This document shows positions 52,785 to 62,439 of a DNA stretch of 64,000 nucleotides, one piece after another. Source of the DNA: Papaver somniferum (lineage: Eukaryota; Streptophyta; Magnoliopsida; Ranunculales; Papaveraceae); assembly GCF_003573695.1 (NCBI RefSeq), contig NC_039359.1, positions 72,673,292 through 72,737,291 of the forward strand, given 5' to 3'. The first letter of the stretch is position 1. Each line of letters starts with the position of its first letter. Both the position numbers and the translations under genes were made by a program. Below the pieces are notes generated by a model, which saw only the letters and a program-made list of their open reading frames with translations, did not search any database and had not been told where the DNA came from.

Positions 52785-55150
52785 TTAAGAATGCTCAACA
52801 ATGACATTTTGCTCAACCAAGGACTTTTCAGCATCCATATTGGGCCTAGGATCCTCAATTTCAGCATTGGTTTCGCTCACAGGCTTGTCCTTCTCAAGAT
52901 GATCTTCTTCACCCTCTTGATCTCTTTCATCATTACTCACAAAGTCATAATCACTGTCTGCTTCAGGATATTCTTCATCTTCGCTTATGGTAAGAGAAGG
53001 GAGCTTTACTGCAGGAAGATAGTTGCTTAGAAGAATTCCATTGATTACAGATTGAGAATTGGCATGAGCCTTGCGAATAGCTCATCTTTCAAGGTTTCTA
53101 GCATTGATCTCCAAAAAAATTTGTTGATATGCGAGTCTTCTTCGCGTTCTGCCACGAGAAGCAGAAAGAGAAAGCTCCAGGTTCGTACATTCTTTGCGAG
53201 CCTTGGATAAATCAGATCTCAATTGGGTAACAGTGGATTGATGCAATCTTTCAGAATCTGCGAAGAGTAATAAACAATATTAAATAAAAAATCTACATCA
53301 ACAATATGCGAAGAAATGACTAAAGAATAATGAGGCAGTCAACTATAGTTGACTACCTTCGCAGAAGTTAGAAAGAGCAAGGGTATTATCCTTCATATTT
53401 TCCATAGTCTTGTCAAACTCATCACCAACTGAACCACGAAGACGGGATAGAATCTTCTGTTCGTCAGCAGAGAGAGACTTATTCTTTTTCTTAAGGACAT
53501 CGTGGGAATGCTTTAGATGATCATATTGTTCTTGAAGCTGATTCTTCTCACAGTCAGATTTATTTTACTTTGGATAATTTTTTCAATTTGGGAATTTAAG
53601 TCCTTAAACGATGTTTCATACTGCTCCTTTAATGAGCGAAGAGTTCGCGCTTGGTTCTCGTTTATTTCATGAAGAATTGAATATTGGTGCGAAAACATCG
53701 CTTCCTTCTTTAAGAAAGAACGCTTCTCCTTAGAAAGAATACGATTTTCTTCTGATAAAGTTTCGTGTACCAGATCAGCTTCGCATGACAATTTAGAAAA
53801 GTGGGATATTTGACTATTTAATTCTTATATTTCTTGAATGAGAAGATTATTTTCATGGGTTAAATTGTTAATCTGATCAAGTGAATATGAATGATGGTTA
53901 GACAATTGATCTAGTTGAGTCTGCAACTTCTTGTTATTCGCTTGGGTATCCTCAGCAAGATATTGAAAATTATATCTTTCCCATATTCGCTTCTGGTTTA
54001 AATCTTAATAAATACATGAAGAAATTTACAAAAATGTGGAAAGGGGAATAAATGTATAATAGAGTACAACAAGCAATTTGGATATGATGATAAATACCTC
54101 TAAGATTTCGACTTTCACTACGAAGATTCTTGGCATCAACATTCGCAACTTCGAGTTCTCCTCTCAACTTTTGCACTTCCTGGAGTTCCCCTTTTAATCT
54201 AGTGACTTCCTTTTCTAAAGAAGCATTCTGTTGCGAAAGTTCCAGCTGGGAACAACTATATTCAAAATGCTCTTCAGCTAAAATCATGCGACGATGAGAG
54301 TCCTAAAGAAGAAATAAGATACAGTTAAAAGATTAAGAAATCATAATTAAAATAACATGAAAGAAGATAAAGTTAATATATGAGAGATAGTTACCAAGAC
54401 ATCTAGAGCAACGTGGAAATTAAGATCAATTTGAGATAGGATCTCATTCCTTGTAGCTCTATCAGAAAGGAATTCGCACATAAGCTTACTCAAAGATGAA
54501 CATATGCGAAGTTTGCAAGGATCCTTGGTTAAAGATTGATCAGAATTGATAATATCGGATAGAGCTTGAGAAGCAGACTTCACACTATCCAAAGCTTTCT
54601 TACTCAAAGAAAGGGAATTTAGTAAAAAAGGAGAAGATGGAGAAGAAGGAATAGACATAGAAGGGGAACACATGGAGAAATCTGTAGGTATAGACAAATC
54701 AACATGGTTTGGTTGAGAATCGGTATTGATGAACGAAGAGGAAGTTTGATCCATATTCAATACATTCGCAGAGGCAATAGTAGAAGCACCTTTTACCCCT
54801 TGATCAGCAGCAGGTTCCTTTCCAGAAAAATGTTCTTCAAAAGTAACAGAGGCATTCGCATCAGAAGCTTGAACTGGAGAAATAAAAATATTTGCCCCAG
54901 GAGTTTGAGTTGTTACAAGAGTAACAAGAGAATTTGTGTGCAAAGGTTGAAATGTTGTTATAGGGGTGACATCTCCGACATTAAAATCAAGAATAGAGAG
55001 GTTCGACTTAATCACAGTAAGCTTGCGAGATTTCTTAGTTTTAGGTCCTTTGGCATCACCCATCTTAGAATTGGAAGTCTGCGAAAACAAAATAGATAAG
55101 AAATAGAGACAACAATATTGTTTTAAATTTTTTTCTGGGTATTTCTTACT
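52785..55150 (-). pseudogene. Spliced antisense gene of element E encoding a coiled-coil protein
   Basis: Five exons on the minus strand with GT-AG introns of plant-like size. Exon 1 (ending 55150) is untranslated as far as seen. Exon 2 is 55078-54395 with ATG at 55063, exon 3 is 54302-54098, exon 4 is 53992-53357 and exon 5 is 53257-52785 (TAA). Introns are 55079-55149, 54303-54394, 53993-54097 and 53258-53356. The inferred product is about 660 residues: a Ser/Thr/Pro-rich N-terminus (MGDAKGPKTKK), long heptad-like coiled coils (LSQQNASLEKEVTRLKGEL, ENRILSKEKR) and an acidic C-terminus (SEDEEYPEADSDYDF). This copy has stops at 53825-53827 and 53082-53084 and frame changes near 53990 and 53560. 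Antisense ORFs in Tat-group elements have been described. The function is unknown. Confidence 0.72.
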
Positions 55151-55601
55151 TCTTTGTTATGCGAAGCCTTCCTCTTATGCGATTCTTTACTCTCGACACC
55201 AGAAGAAGATTTAGAGGTTATTCTAAGAGCACTTAGAGAAGAACTTTTCCTGATGATAAAATAGTAGCAGGTAGCAAAATTAAAACAGCAACAGCAACAC
55301 CAAAAAGGAACAGCAGCGGCAAGAGAGAGAATAGAAGAAAAGTGTAGTTGCAAGACGATGAAAGAAAGAGGAAAGGATTATTTTCCACGAAGAATCAATA
55401 AATAGGTAAAAGAATATGACCGGTTGCAAACGGTTGAACCAGTAAAAAGGAAGAAAATCAACACGTGTAAATAGATAAACTTGAATTCCGAAAAATTATC
55501 GGCAAAGCAAAATGTGAAAAGACAAGCACATGCGATAATATAAGGTGGGAGTTTCTCATATCGCTCACTCTGAAGAATAACCGAAATGAGAAGAGGAAAA
55601 A
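55151..55601. other. Presumed 5' end and promoter side of the antisense gene, then PPT
   Basis: Minus-strand transcription of the antisense gene would start here. 55353-55151 is open on the minus strand without an ATG and carries repeated CTGTTG-type codons. The PPT of element E, ATGAGAAGAGGAAAAA, occupies 55586-55601 next to the 3' LTR. No convincing minus-strand TATA box was found. Confidence 0.5.
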
Positions 55602-56079
55602 TGTAGGAGTGAAATACCGCACATGTTAGTAAGTATACGAAGTGAAGACTATATAACTTAAACGAGGGAGATCGCACACAGCAAAGTTGAGATGACGCAC
55701 CGGATGATGTCAGCAAAATCACGAGTAAAGTATGAAGATCTGTGCGAAGTGTAGTCTGTGCGAGAACGGGTGATTGTACATGAGCGAGTGTATTGCATAG
55801 AGATTCCGAAAATAAAGGATCTCTTAGCTGTCATCCACTATGTAAGATCTTATATAAAGAGGAGAGGTTATTACTTGTGGGGGAGAGCTAGTTAGTGAAT
55901 GTTAGACAAGAAATTAGGAGAGAGAAAGTAAATCTAGGAACAAGTAAAATTGTTGTAATGCTTGTATCCATCTTGTAGACCGACTTAAGTCTTGATAATC
56001 AATGAAGAGGTTAATGATGATTACCTAATATTGATTACAGTTATAGTGGAACGTGGTTGTGAGGAAACTTGCAACTACA
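55602..56079 (+). repeat. 3' LTR of element E
   Basis: TGTAGGAGTGAAATA to GCAACTACA, same length as the 5' LTR. About 18 differences, some 14 of them transitions. TSD TGGAG follows at 56080-56084. Confidence 0.95.
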
Positions 56080-56084
56080 TGGAG

Positions 56085-56779
56085 ACCACTTTATTATGTT
56101 TATCGATTTTGGTGGTGTTTGGTTTTTTCAGTCCATTCAGCATTTCCTCCAGGAAATTGGAAGTCTAAATAACTTTACAAATCTTTTTGCTTGACTTTTA
56201 TGTGATACCCAAAGATCCGTTGAACCAATTACAAGACTAAACATTTTGTATCATTACCAACAAACAAGTGGTTATCCTCGATGGAGGATGGAGTTTACTG
56301 AAAAATATAGTATCAAATTCCATATAAAACAAAGCAATTTCTAATTCATCTTGTATGAAATTTGGTATCCTTTTGGATAAATAAGCAACTTTGTAATTCA
56401 TATAACACCCCAATAGCAAAATAGAAAAAAAAAAGGTAAAAGGATATGATTTTTTTATTTGTTCCCTTTCAGCTTTTGTGCAAAATGAAATGCTAAAAAA
56501 TTTACCAAGGAGGTGTTGGAAAAGTTGGAAATGTTAAATATATCACATATCATTATGCATGCATTTAGCAAGAAATGGGGACTTTGTTGATCCTCCAGAC
56601 AATGTCAAACAAAGATGTTGCTGTAGGGTTGCTCATTTCATTAGTGATATTGCGCCTCGACAAGTAGACCACTATTTGAAAGTGATGTTTAATGCCAATT
56701 GTCAATATCCAACAAAGAATTGTTGTATTCAACGATTTCGAATTGCTTATATACATTTATCAATGGTCACAACAGTGTG
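56085..56779. other. Flanking DNA, nothing recognised
   Basis: AT-rich sequence with short frames on both strands (for example 56559-56780). No recognisable domain or repeat. Confidence 0.45.
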
Positions 56780-57115
56780 AGATGCCAACTTACTCCTAGA
56801 AGCTATAAATGACCCCATGCACGGAGGTTCATTTGGAAGCTACTTCTTTGTATGCATTCAAGGCAATTGTGATGATTTTTAATGGTGAAGTGAAGTCTTT
56901 CAAGTTACCTGGAGAACTAGGGCCGGATACATAAAAGAGATGAAAGGATCCCTTGCACAATTATTGCCGGTCTCAAGAAGTTTTGTTACATCAAGTGAGA
57001 ATGGTACTAATAGCGTGGCCCATATTCTATCCAAAAATGCACTAACTACCTCTGCCTCATCCAGACAGGAACAATTTTCCTTTACCTTGTTACTTTGGTT
57101 CGTTACATCGTTATA
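56780..57115 (+). pseudogene. Relic of an RNase H-like (RVT_3-type) domain
   Basis: Frames over 56780-57115 give EAINDPMHGGSFGS-like and SRSFVTSSENGTNSVAHILSKNAL. The latter resembles the C-terminal motif of the RNase H-like domain found at the end of plant LINE and related proteins (usually NxVAHxLAKxAL). Frames are broken. The rest of the source gene is not visible. Confidence 0.45.
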
Positions 57116-57478
57116 AAAAAAAAAACATTGACATCATCCCTCAACTCATAAAATTACCTTCTTTTTCTGGAAAAGCGATATCTTTAATTTTTCAATGTGA
57201 CATATTCTTTTTTTTTGTTGTTAAAAATGAAGAAAATAAAAGAAAAGCCATCTTGCCTCAAATGAGACAAGATATTTGAAAAACAGTCATGAAAAACTTT
57301 GTAACATGAATTGCGCCAACCATAGAGTAACTGAATCATTTTTTTGAACTTTGGTTTATAATTTGTTACTGGGGGTTCCTAAATTCTATAGAAAGGTATC
57401 AAATTTTGATTTGACTTGGTTTGTGTTAAGAATCAACACCCCAAGTGTGGAATTTGGTAACATCTGCACCAACATTAT
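57116..57478. other. Intergenic DNA, nothing recognised
   Basis: AT-rich stretch with no recognisable domain or repeat. Bases 57479-57481 (TTA) are the left TSD copy of the MITE that follows. Confidence 0.4.
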
Positions 57479-57481
57479 TAG

Positions 57482-58045
57482 GCCAAGCAATATGATGCTC
57501 CATTTTCCTTCCCTATCCCTCATTTGTAGGGAAAAATCTAAATTGACAACCACTATGGTCTCCCATATCCCTACAAAAGTAAGGGAAACCCTTTCCCTTT
57601 TCTATTAGGTGGATCACATCTGATCCGGTAGTAGAGAAGGGAAATGAGACGGATACTCAGTTTCCGTCAAAATTTCTGCTTTACGGAAACTGAGTATCCT
57701 TATGGCAGTTGAGACAGATACTCAGTTTCGGTAGCATTTTTGACGGTAAATGAGTTTCCGTTTTTGATTTTTTTAGTTTTATCTTAAAACTTTATTTTTT
57801 ACTAAAACTCTTTTTTTATCTATTATATCTCAGTTTTTTACTCTATATTATCTTTCTTTACCTAAACAAATATATTCCGACAGAGAAAGAATTGGGAAAA
57901 AGAAAACAAAAACTCAATTTCCCACTATTCACACCGAGTATCATGTAGGAAAGGGATAAAATGATACCATAGTGGAGAAGCCCCGTGACCTGCATCCCTT
58001 TCCTTTATTTGAGAGATAGGGAGGAAAGCACCATAGTGCTTGGCC
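57482..58045. mobile_element. Tourist-type MITE (PIF/Harbinger-like)
   Basis: 564 bp with TIRs of about 45 bp. The left end is GGCCAAGCAATATGATGCT, and the right end is its near-complement AGCACCATAGTGCTTGGCC. TSD is TTA at both sides (57479-57481 and 58046-58048), the PIF/Harbinger target. No transposase ORF. Internally it holds a perfect 17 bp inverted repeat (57651-57667 and 57683-57699). Confidence 0.85.
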
Positions 58046-58048
58046 TTA

Positions 58049-59500
58049 GGTTATCGCTTACCAGAGGGAGATAAAAGGTTAGTTTTTAGAGATAATGAAG
58101 ATATGAAACAACAAGAAGGGAAGGGCTGGTTTGAGTCATCTCTGGGACTCTGGTCCCCGTGTTTGAGTAGTAGACTAGTAGTAAATGGGGAGTTGGGGAA
58201 GTTATAAAAACACTCGAGTAGTATCATCATTATGATACTCTGATGGGAGATAAGTAACTGATAGCGGCGTATTTCTTACGTGTCAGTAGTCCCTTTGAAA
58301 AGATCCATCAAGAAGACTAGAGCTACTAGCTTTTTAACTCTACTAGTCGAATAATATTTAACCTCGAGTTAAGTGTGTGTACAGTAAGTAGTTAATGGAG
58401 TGGAGTCGATTCAAAATCCTAGTAGTAAATAAATCATTTACCCTTGATTATGTTGTGGTTGTTCTGCATGACTGATATTAATGGCCAATGAAGAGTTATT
58501 GTTTTTCATGCTTGAGAGTTGAGACAGAGTTATCAAGAAGTCCAAGACAACCTAGTCAAATTTGTCTCCTGTTATTTTGAAGTTAATGTGTTTGGATCAG
58601 TAGTTTCAATGTTGCATACTTGCATTAATGCATTCTTCACTATACGAGTAAAAACACCCAAAAATTACCGGTTGTTTGCATAAGCACTTAGAAGTTGGTA
58701 TTTGATTTCGGGAAACAAAAAAATCAAAAATTAGTAGTATAACGGTTCAGAACACATAAAATGGGTCAAATAGATAGAATCAACAAAACTTGGGTCAAAT
58801 GGATGTGTAACAATTTGGTTTGGGATGAAATGGACGGATGTCACGTCGTTTTAGAATAGACATTTGTACCCCACTAGTTCAGTTGACATTGAAAACATCG
58901 ACTACATATCTTATCTCTTTGCTAGCTTTCTTCCTTCACCACAAACAACATCTCTTCCTCCACCATCTTCATAAACAGAAAAACCAACATCATCGGGATC
59001 AGTGTTATCTCCACTACCATCAGCAAATACCAACAACAATATCATCTACACTACCACCGTAAAAAAACAACAACATATCATCTCCGCCACCACAAACAAC
59101 AACCCTCAAAGAAACCATCGCCAACAACAATATCAGTATATTCTTTTCATATCTCAATCACCCCAAAAACCCAAAACACCATCGTCGTCAACAACACCAA
59201 CACTAATAATGATTATTTTCTTTGAATACCCAAATTTAAATTAAAGTTAATTTATGAGATAGATTGAAGTGAAAAGAAATTGGGTTTTGTTTTTTATCAA
59301 GAGTAAATTTCCTAAACCTAATTTTGATAAAGCCCTAATTTTCTTTTTGATGCATTTCCATAAATACTCATTTACATTTTGTTGAATTTGTTTAGATTAA
59401 GGGTTAGAATCCGATGCAATTGAGTACATCATTGTTTTTTGTTTGTTAGAAAACCGGTTTTATCATGTGTTGCCAGTGAATGGAACATGGTTTTAGCATG
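58049..59500. other. Intergenic DNA with a CA/CAA-rich tract
   Basis: No gene recognised. 58915-59215 is rich in CAA, CCA and ATC and gives low-complexity frames (58838-59062 and 59002-59244) on the plus strand. The rest is ordinary AT-rich DNA. Confidence 0.5.
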
Positions 59501-59519
59501 TTTACATTAAATGTGTTTC

Positions 59520-59930
59520 ATATATCTGTGTTATAACTGGATGAAACTGGTTTCATCTAGTGTTTCCACATGACGAGCCTGGTTTCATCATCTGTTGCTA
59601 CTAGTTGAATCTGTTGTACATCTTATGTTTTTACTAGATGAAACTGGTTTCATCCTGTGTTTCCACAGGATGAGTCTGGTTTCATCATCTATTGCTACTA
59701 GATGAGTATTTTGTACATCTTCTTATTTTAGGTTGCAATGGATTTAGTTTCATCCTATTTTTATACAAGGATGAAATTGGTTTCATCCTGTTTTATATTG
59801 GGTTAAATTTGGTTTTCCTTATTCTTAGCTAAGATGAAATTGGCTTCATCTTGTTTTATATCGGGTTGAATTTGATTTCGCCCATGTTTAAAGTAGGATG
59901 GAACTAGTTTCATTCTGCCGTAATTTAGGA
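59520..59930. repeat. Degenerate tandem repeat of GATGAAACTGGTTTCATC
   Basis: Eight or more related units spaced about 30-60 bp. The best copies, at 59542-59559 and 59637-59654, are the near-palindrome GATGAAACTGGTTTCATC (8 bp arms around TG). Later units decay to GATGAAATTGG plus TTTCATCC. Between the copies the text alternates TGTGTTTCCACA-like and CTACTAGATGA segments. Confidence 0.75.
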
Positions 59931-60063
59931 TTTTTGTAGTAGGTTTTCTTAAAATTTCTTAAAAAAATTTTTTGTTTGGTTTTTATGTGAGTTTCTTATG
60001 ATATATGTAGTGGGTTTTTCATGAATGGTGGATTTCTGATTTTGTGCGTTGTTTGTATTTGCA

Positions 60064-60445
60064 GGAATTGTTTAGATGGAAGGAGGTGAATTGTGACTCA
60101 ACTTTGCAGTTCGCAAGTCTGGCCTCTCTTGTAATCAGCAACAATATTCTAACAGACGATGTTCCACACACATTAGGGAATTCTCAAAAGCTGGCATCTG
60201 TGGACCTTAGTTCCAACCAACTTACATTTTATGTTCCAGAAGCTTATTCACTTATATGTCATTAATAAATATGAATCTCCCGGGAAATCATCTCAGGAGT
60301 TCCTTTTCAAGGTTCTCATATGTTTGAATTGTTAGTTCTACTGTGTTTTTCATCTCTAAAATCTTAGATCTGTCAAAAACTCGTTGGTAGGTGTTTTGCC
60401 TTCAGATATATGTAATTTGCGGATATAAAAAAGGTTTGTCGGTGG
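60064..60445 (+). pseudogene. Leucine-rich-repeat gene relic
   Basis: An exon-like segment opens after the acceptor TTTGTATTTGCAG at 60063. It encodes LRR units: SLASLVISNNILTDDVPHTL, ASVDLSSNQLTFYVPEAY and, after frame changes, LPGNHL and ILDLSK then LVGVLPSDICNL. The LxxLxLSxNxLxGxVP pattern is the plant extracellular LRR type of receptor-like proteins and kinases. Stops at 60263-60268 and frameshifts near 60265 and 60385 show it is broken. No kinase, signal peptide or further LRR is visible nearby. Confidence 0.7.
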
Positions 60446-60609
60446 AAATATGAATAAAAGGGCATTTTAGTACGTGGGTATAAAAATTAGTTATTAAAGT
60501 TGAGTGAAATAACCAAACAGGATATTTGAACATTATCTTTTTGATTCATGTCCATATAAACATTATCAAAACTTACCCGTCTGTTTCACCCATGAATTAT
60601 GGATTTTGA

Positions 60610-60905
60610 TATTTTTAACTAATTTTGTGTTCAGAATAATTCTTAGAAGTAAAAAAATTTCTAATTTTTTATGAAGCAAATGTTTTACGTATTTGGATGT
60701 ACACTCATATTTACGTATTTGGATGTACATTCAGAAATTATTTTTCGATTTCTGGAAGTTGAAAAGTCAGAAATCACTTTTATAATATTATTTCAGAACT
60801 ACTTATACATACATAAAAGTCAATTTTTCTGAATTCTGCTTTCCAGAAGCAGAAACATTTTTGTTTTGCTCCTGATTTTTGTTTCTGGTATCCAAACACG
60901 CCAAT
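60610..60905. repeat. Foldback-type repeat (same family as 45725-45872)
   Basis: About 300 bp with internal inverted similarity: TTTCTGGAAGTTGAAAAGTCAGAAATC on one side and TTCTGCTTTCCAGAAGCAGAAAC on the other, ending GGTATCCAAACACGCC. The unit ACGTATTTGGATGTACA is duplicated at 60690 and 60714. A CCAAACACGCC end is common in small plant foldback elements. Confidence 0.5.
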
Positions 60906-62439
60906 AAACTGCAAAGCTGGTGGTAGTGAAAAGAACAAACAAAATCTATTATCGTTTATCCAACACTGTAAATGGGTATCGGTTTACCAGGAAGGATATG
61001 GGTATTCGGTTTTACCTAACTGTATATATAAAAAAAAAAGCATCTCATGATTTTCATGTCATGCGTCATGGAAGAAGTAGATATCAATTTGGCTCCCTAC
61101 AAAACAAAAATAAACTTAACAAACTATTCGTGGTGTGACCAACTTTCCCTTCTTTTTTTTTCTTTAATAAAATTCGTGACATCCACTACCAAAACCAACC
61201 TAATGATCAAATACAATTTCCAAAGTCTACTTAAATTCAAAAATCATCAAATGCACTTTTCCCTTTTCTAATTTTGTTTTCTGCACTTTCCCTTAGCCAA
61301 TCTCAAGCAAAAGATACACCAAAATCTTTATCCAGTCCCTCCAAACAGGGTTCAAAGAAATCCCCCACAAAAAGGATTTCGAAATTAAACACAAACAGTT
61401 AGGGTATTTTCCAAACACAGCAAATCTTCACTGTACAAAAACAATCTACAGAATATCTGCAACTGTTTACAGACAGCGAAATGAGATTATTTGAAGCGCA
61501 GAGCAGAGAGAGTGAAACATTAAACCATAAAAACTGAGTGAAGTAGTTGAACCCTGAACTTAAAACAAAAATAAACCCTAGATTTTGATTTTTCTATTGT
61601 AATTTTGTAGTTTATTTTCACTGTAATTTTTTTTTTTTTTTTTACATTTTGATACTGTGATTGTGCTGGGTTGATGTTGATATAAGATAAAAGAGTTATC
61701 AATTAAGAAAACGACTTGATCCAACAGCAAAACAAAAATTCATCAGATTTTAAATTCAATTTTCTTTTTTATCATTTAAAGTAAGCAAAACAAAACCCAG
61801 AACCAATCCTGAAAAGTTTTGCAGCAAAAACAAGTACAAACGGGAAATTTTCTGGCAGACTCTCTCTGAATCGAAATCTCTGGTGATGGTGATGATGATT
61901 TCTTTTTCAGTATTATTGGTTTTGATTTGATGCAAGAAGGAAAGAAGAAGACATTTGTTTGTAAGTTTGTGTGATTTTTTTTTATTGGGTGAAAGTTTTT
62001 CTGAACATACAAAAATGTCATTTCAAGAAGAAGGAGAAGAACAGTGAAAAGTTTGACTGTCTTGTCTTTTGATTTGATTTGGTTTTTGGCTGATTTCATT
62101 TAGAGGAAGAATCTTCATAAAGTTTTCGTGTTCATCTTACCTCACTTCAATTGTTCTGAAGAATGTCACTGTGAAAGTCTTCTGGTATTTGGAGAAGAGA
62201 TTACTATTCAACTTACTATTTTTAGAAGATTTTTTTGGAAGTAAAAAAGGGAAACAGGGGGTTTTACAGAGGGGAGTTGTTGAATTATAAGACAGAAGAA
62301 GAAAAGTTTAATGTCTTTTCTATAAAGAGAAGCCACAGTTCTTTCTTCCAATTTTTATTATGATGTTTGTGGGATTGGAAAGGCTGTAAGAGATTTTTGT
62401 AAGTGAAAGGGTTATTATTATTTTTTGGGATTTGATCAA
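60906..62439. other. Upstream region and probable 5' UTR of the host gene
   Basis: No other gene is recognised. 61425-62439 probably contains promoter and 5' UTR of the gene at 62440. It has a T run at 61627-61644, a GCAGAGCAGAGAGAG segment (61497-61514) and purine-rich stretches such as GAAGAAGGAGAAGAAC (62027-62042). A 5' UTR intron is possible. I could not place a TATA box or transcription start with confidence. Confidence 0.45.

Larger units (their letters stand above)
46842..56079 (+). mobile_element. Tat-like Ty3/gypsy element without gag and with an antisense gene (element E)
   Basis: A 9.2 kb element with LTRs of 478 bp each (TGTAGGAGTGAAATA...GCAACTACA) and a perfect TSD TGGAG (46837-46841 and 56080-56084). 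The LTRs differ at about 18 positions (3.8 percent), mostly transitions. Pol has protease, RT, RNase H, an added archaeal-type RNase H and integrase, the Tat arrangement. Only 260 bp separate LTR and protease, so gag is absent. Downstream of pol lie a hairpin cluster and a spliced gene on the minus strand. Several stops break pol. Confidence 0.93.

Noticed and set aside
53970..54287. 105-codon minus frame taken as a separate gene
   Set aside because: Its last third reads through an intron; the coiled-coil part is exon 3 of the spliced antisense gene.
61776..62099. 107-codon minus-strand frame upstream of the host gene
   Set aside because: It is K/F/L-rich from AT-rich sequence, has no domain and overlaps the probable 5' UTR of the plus-strand gene.
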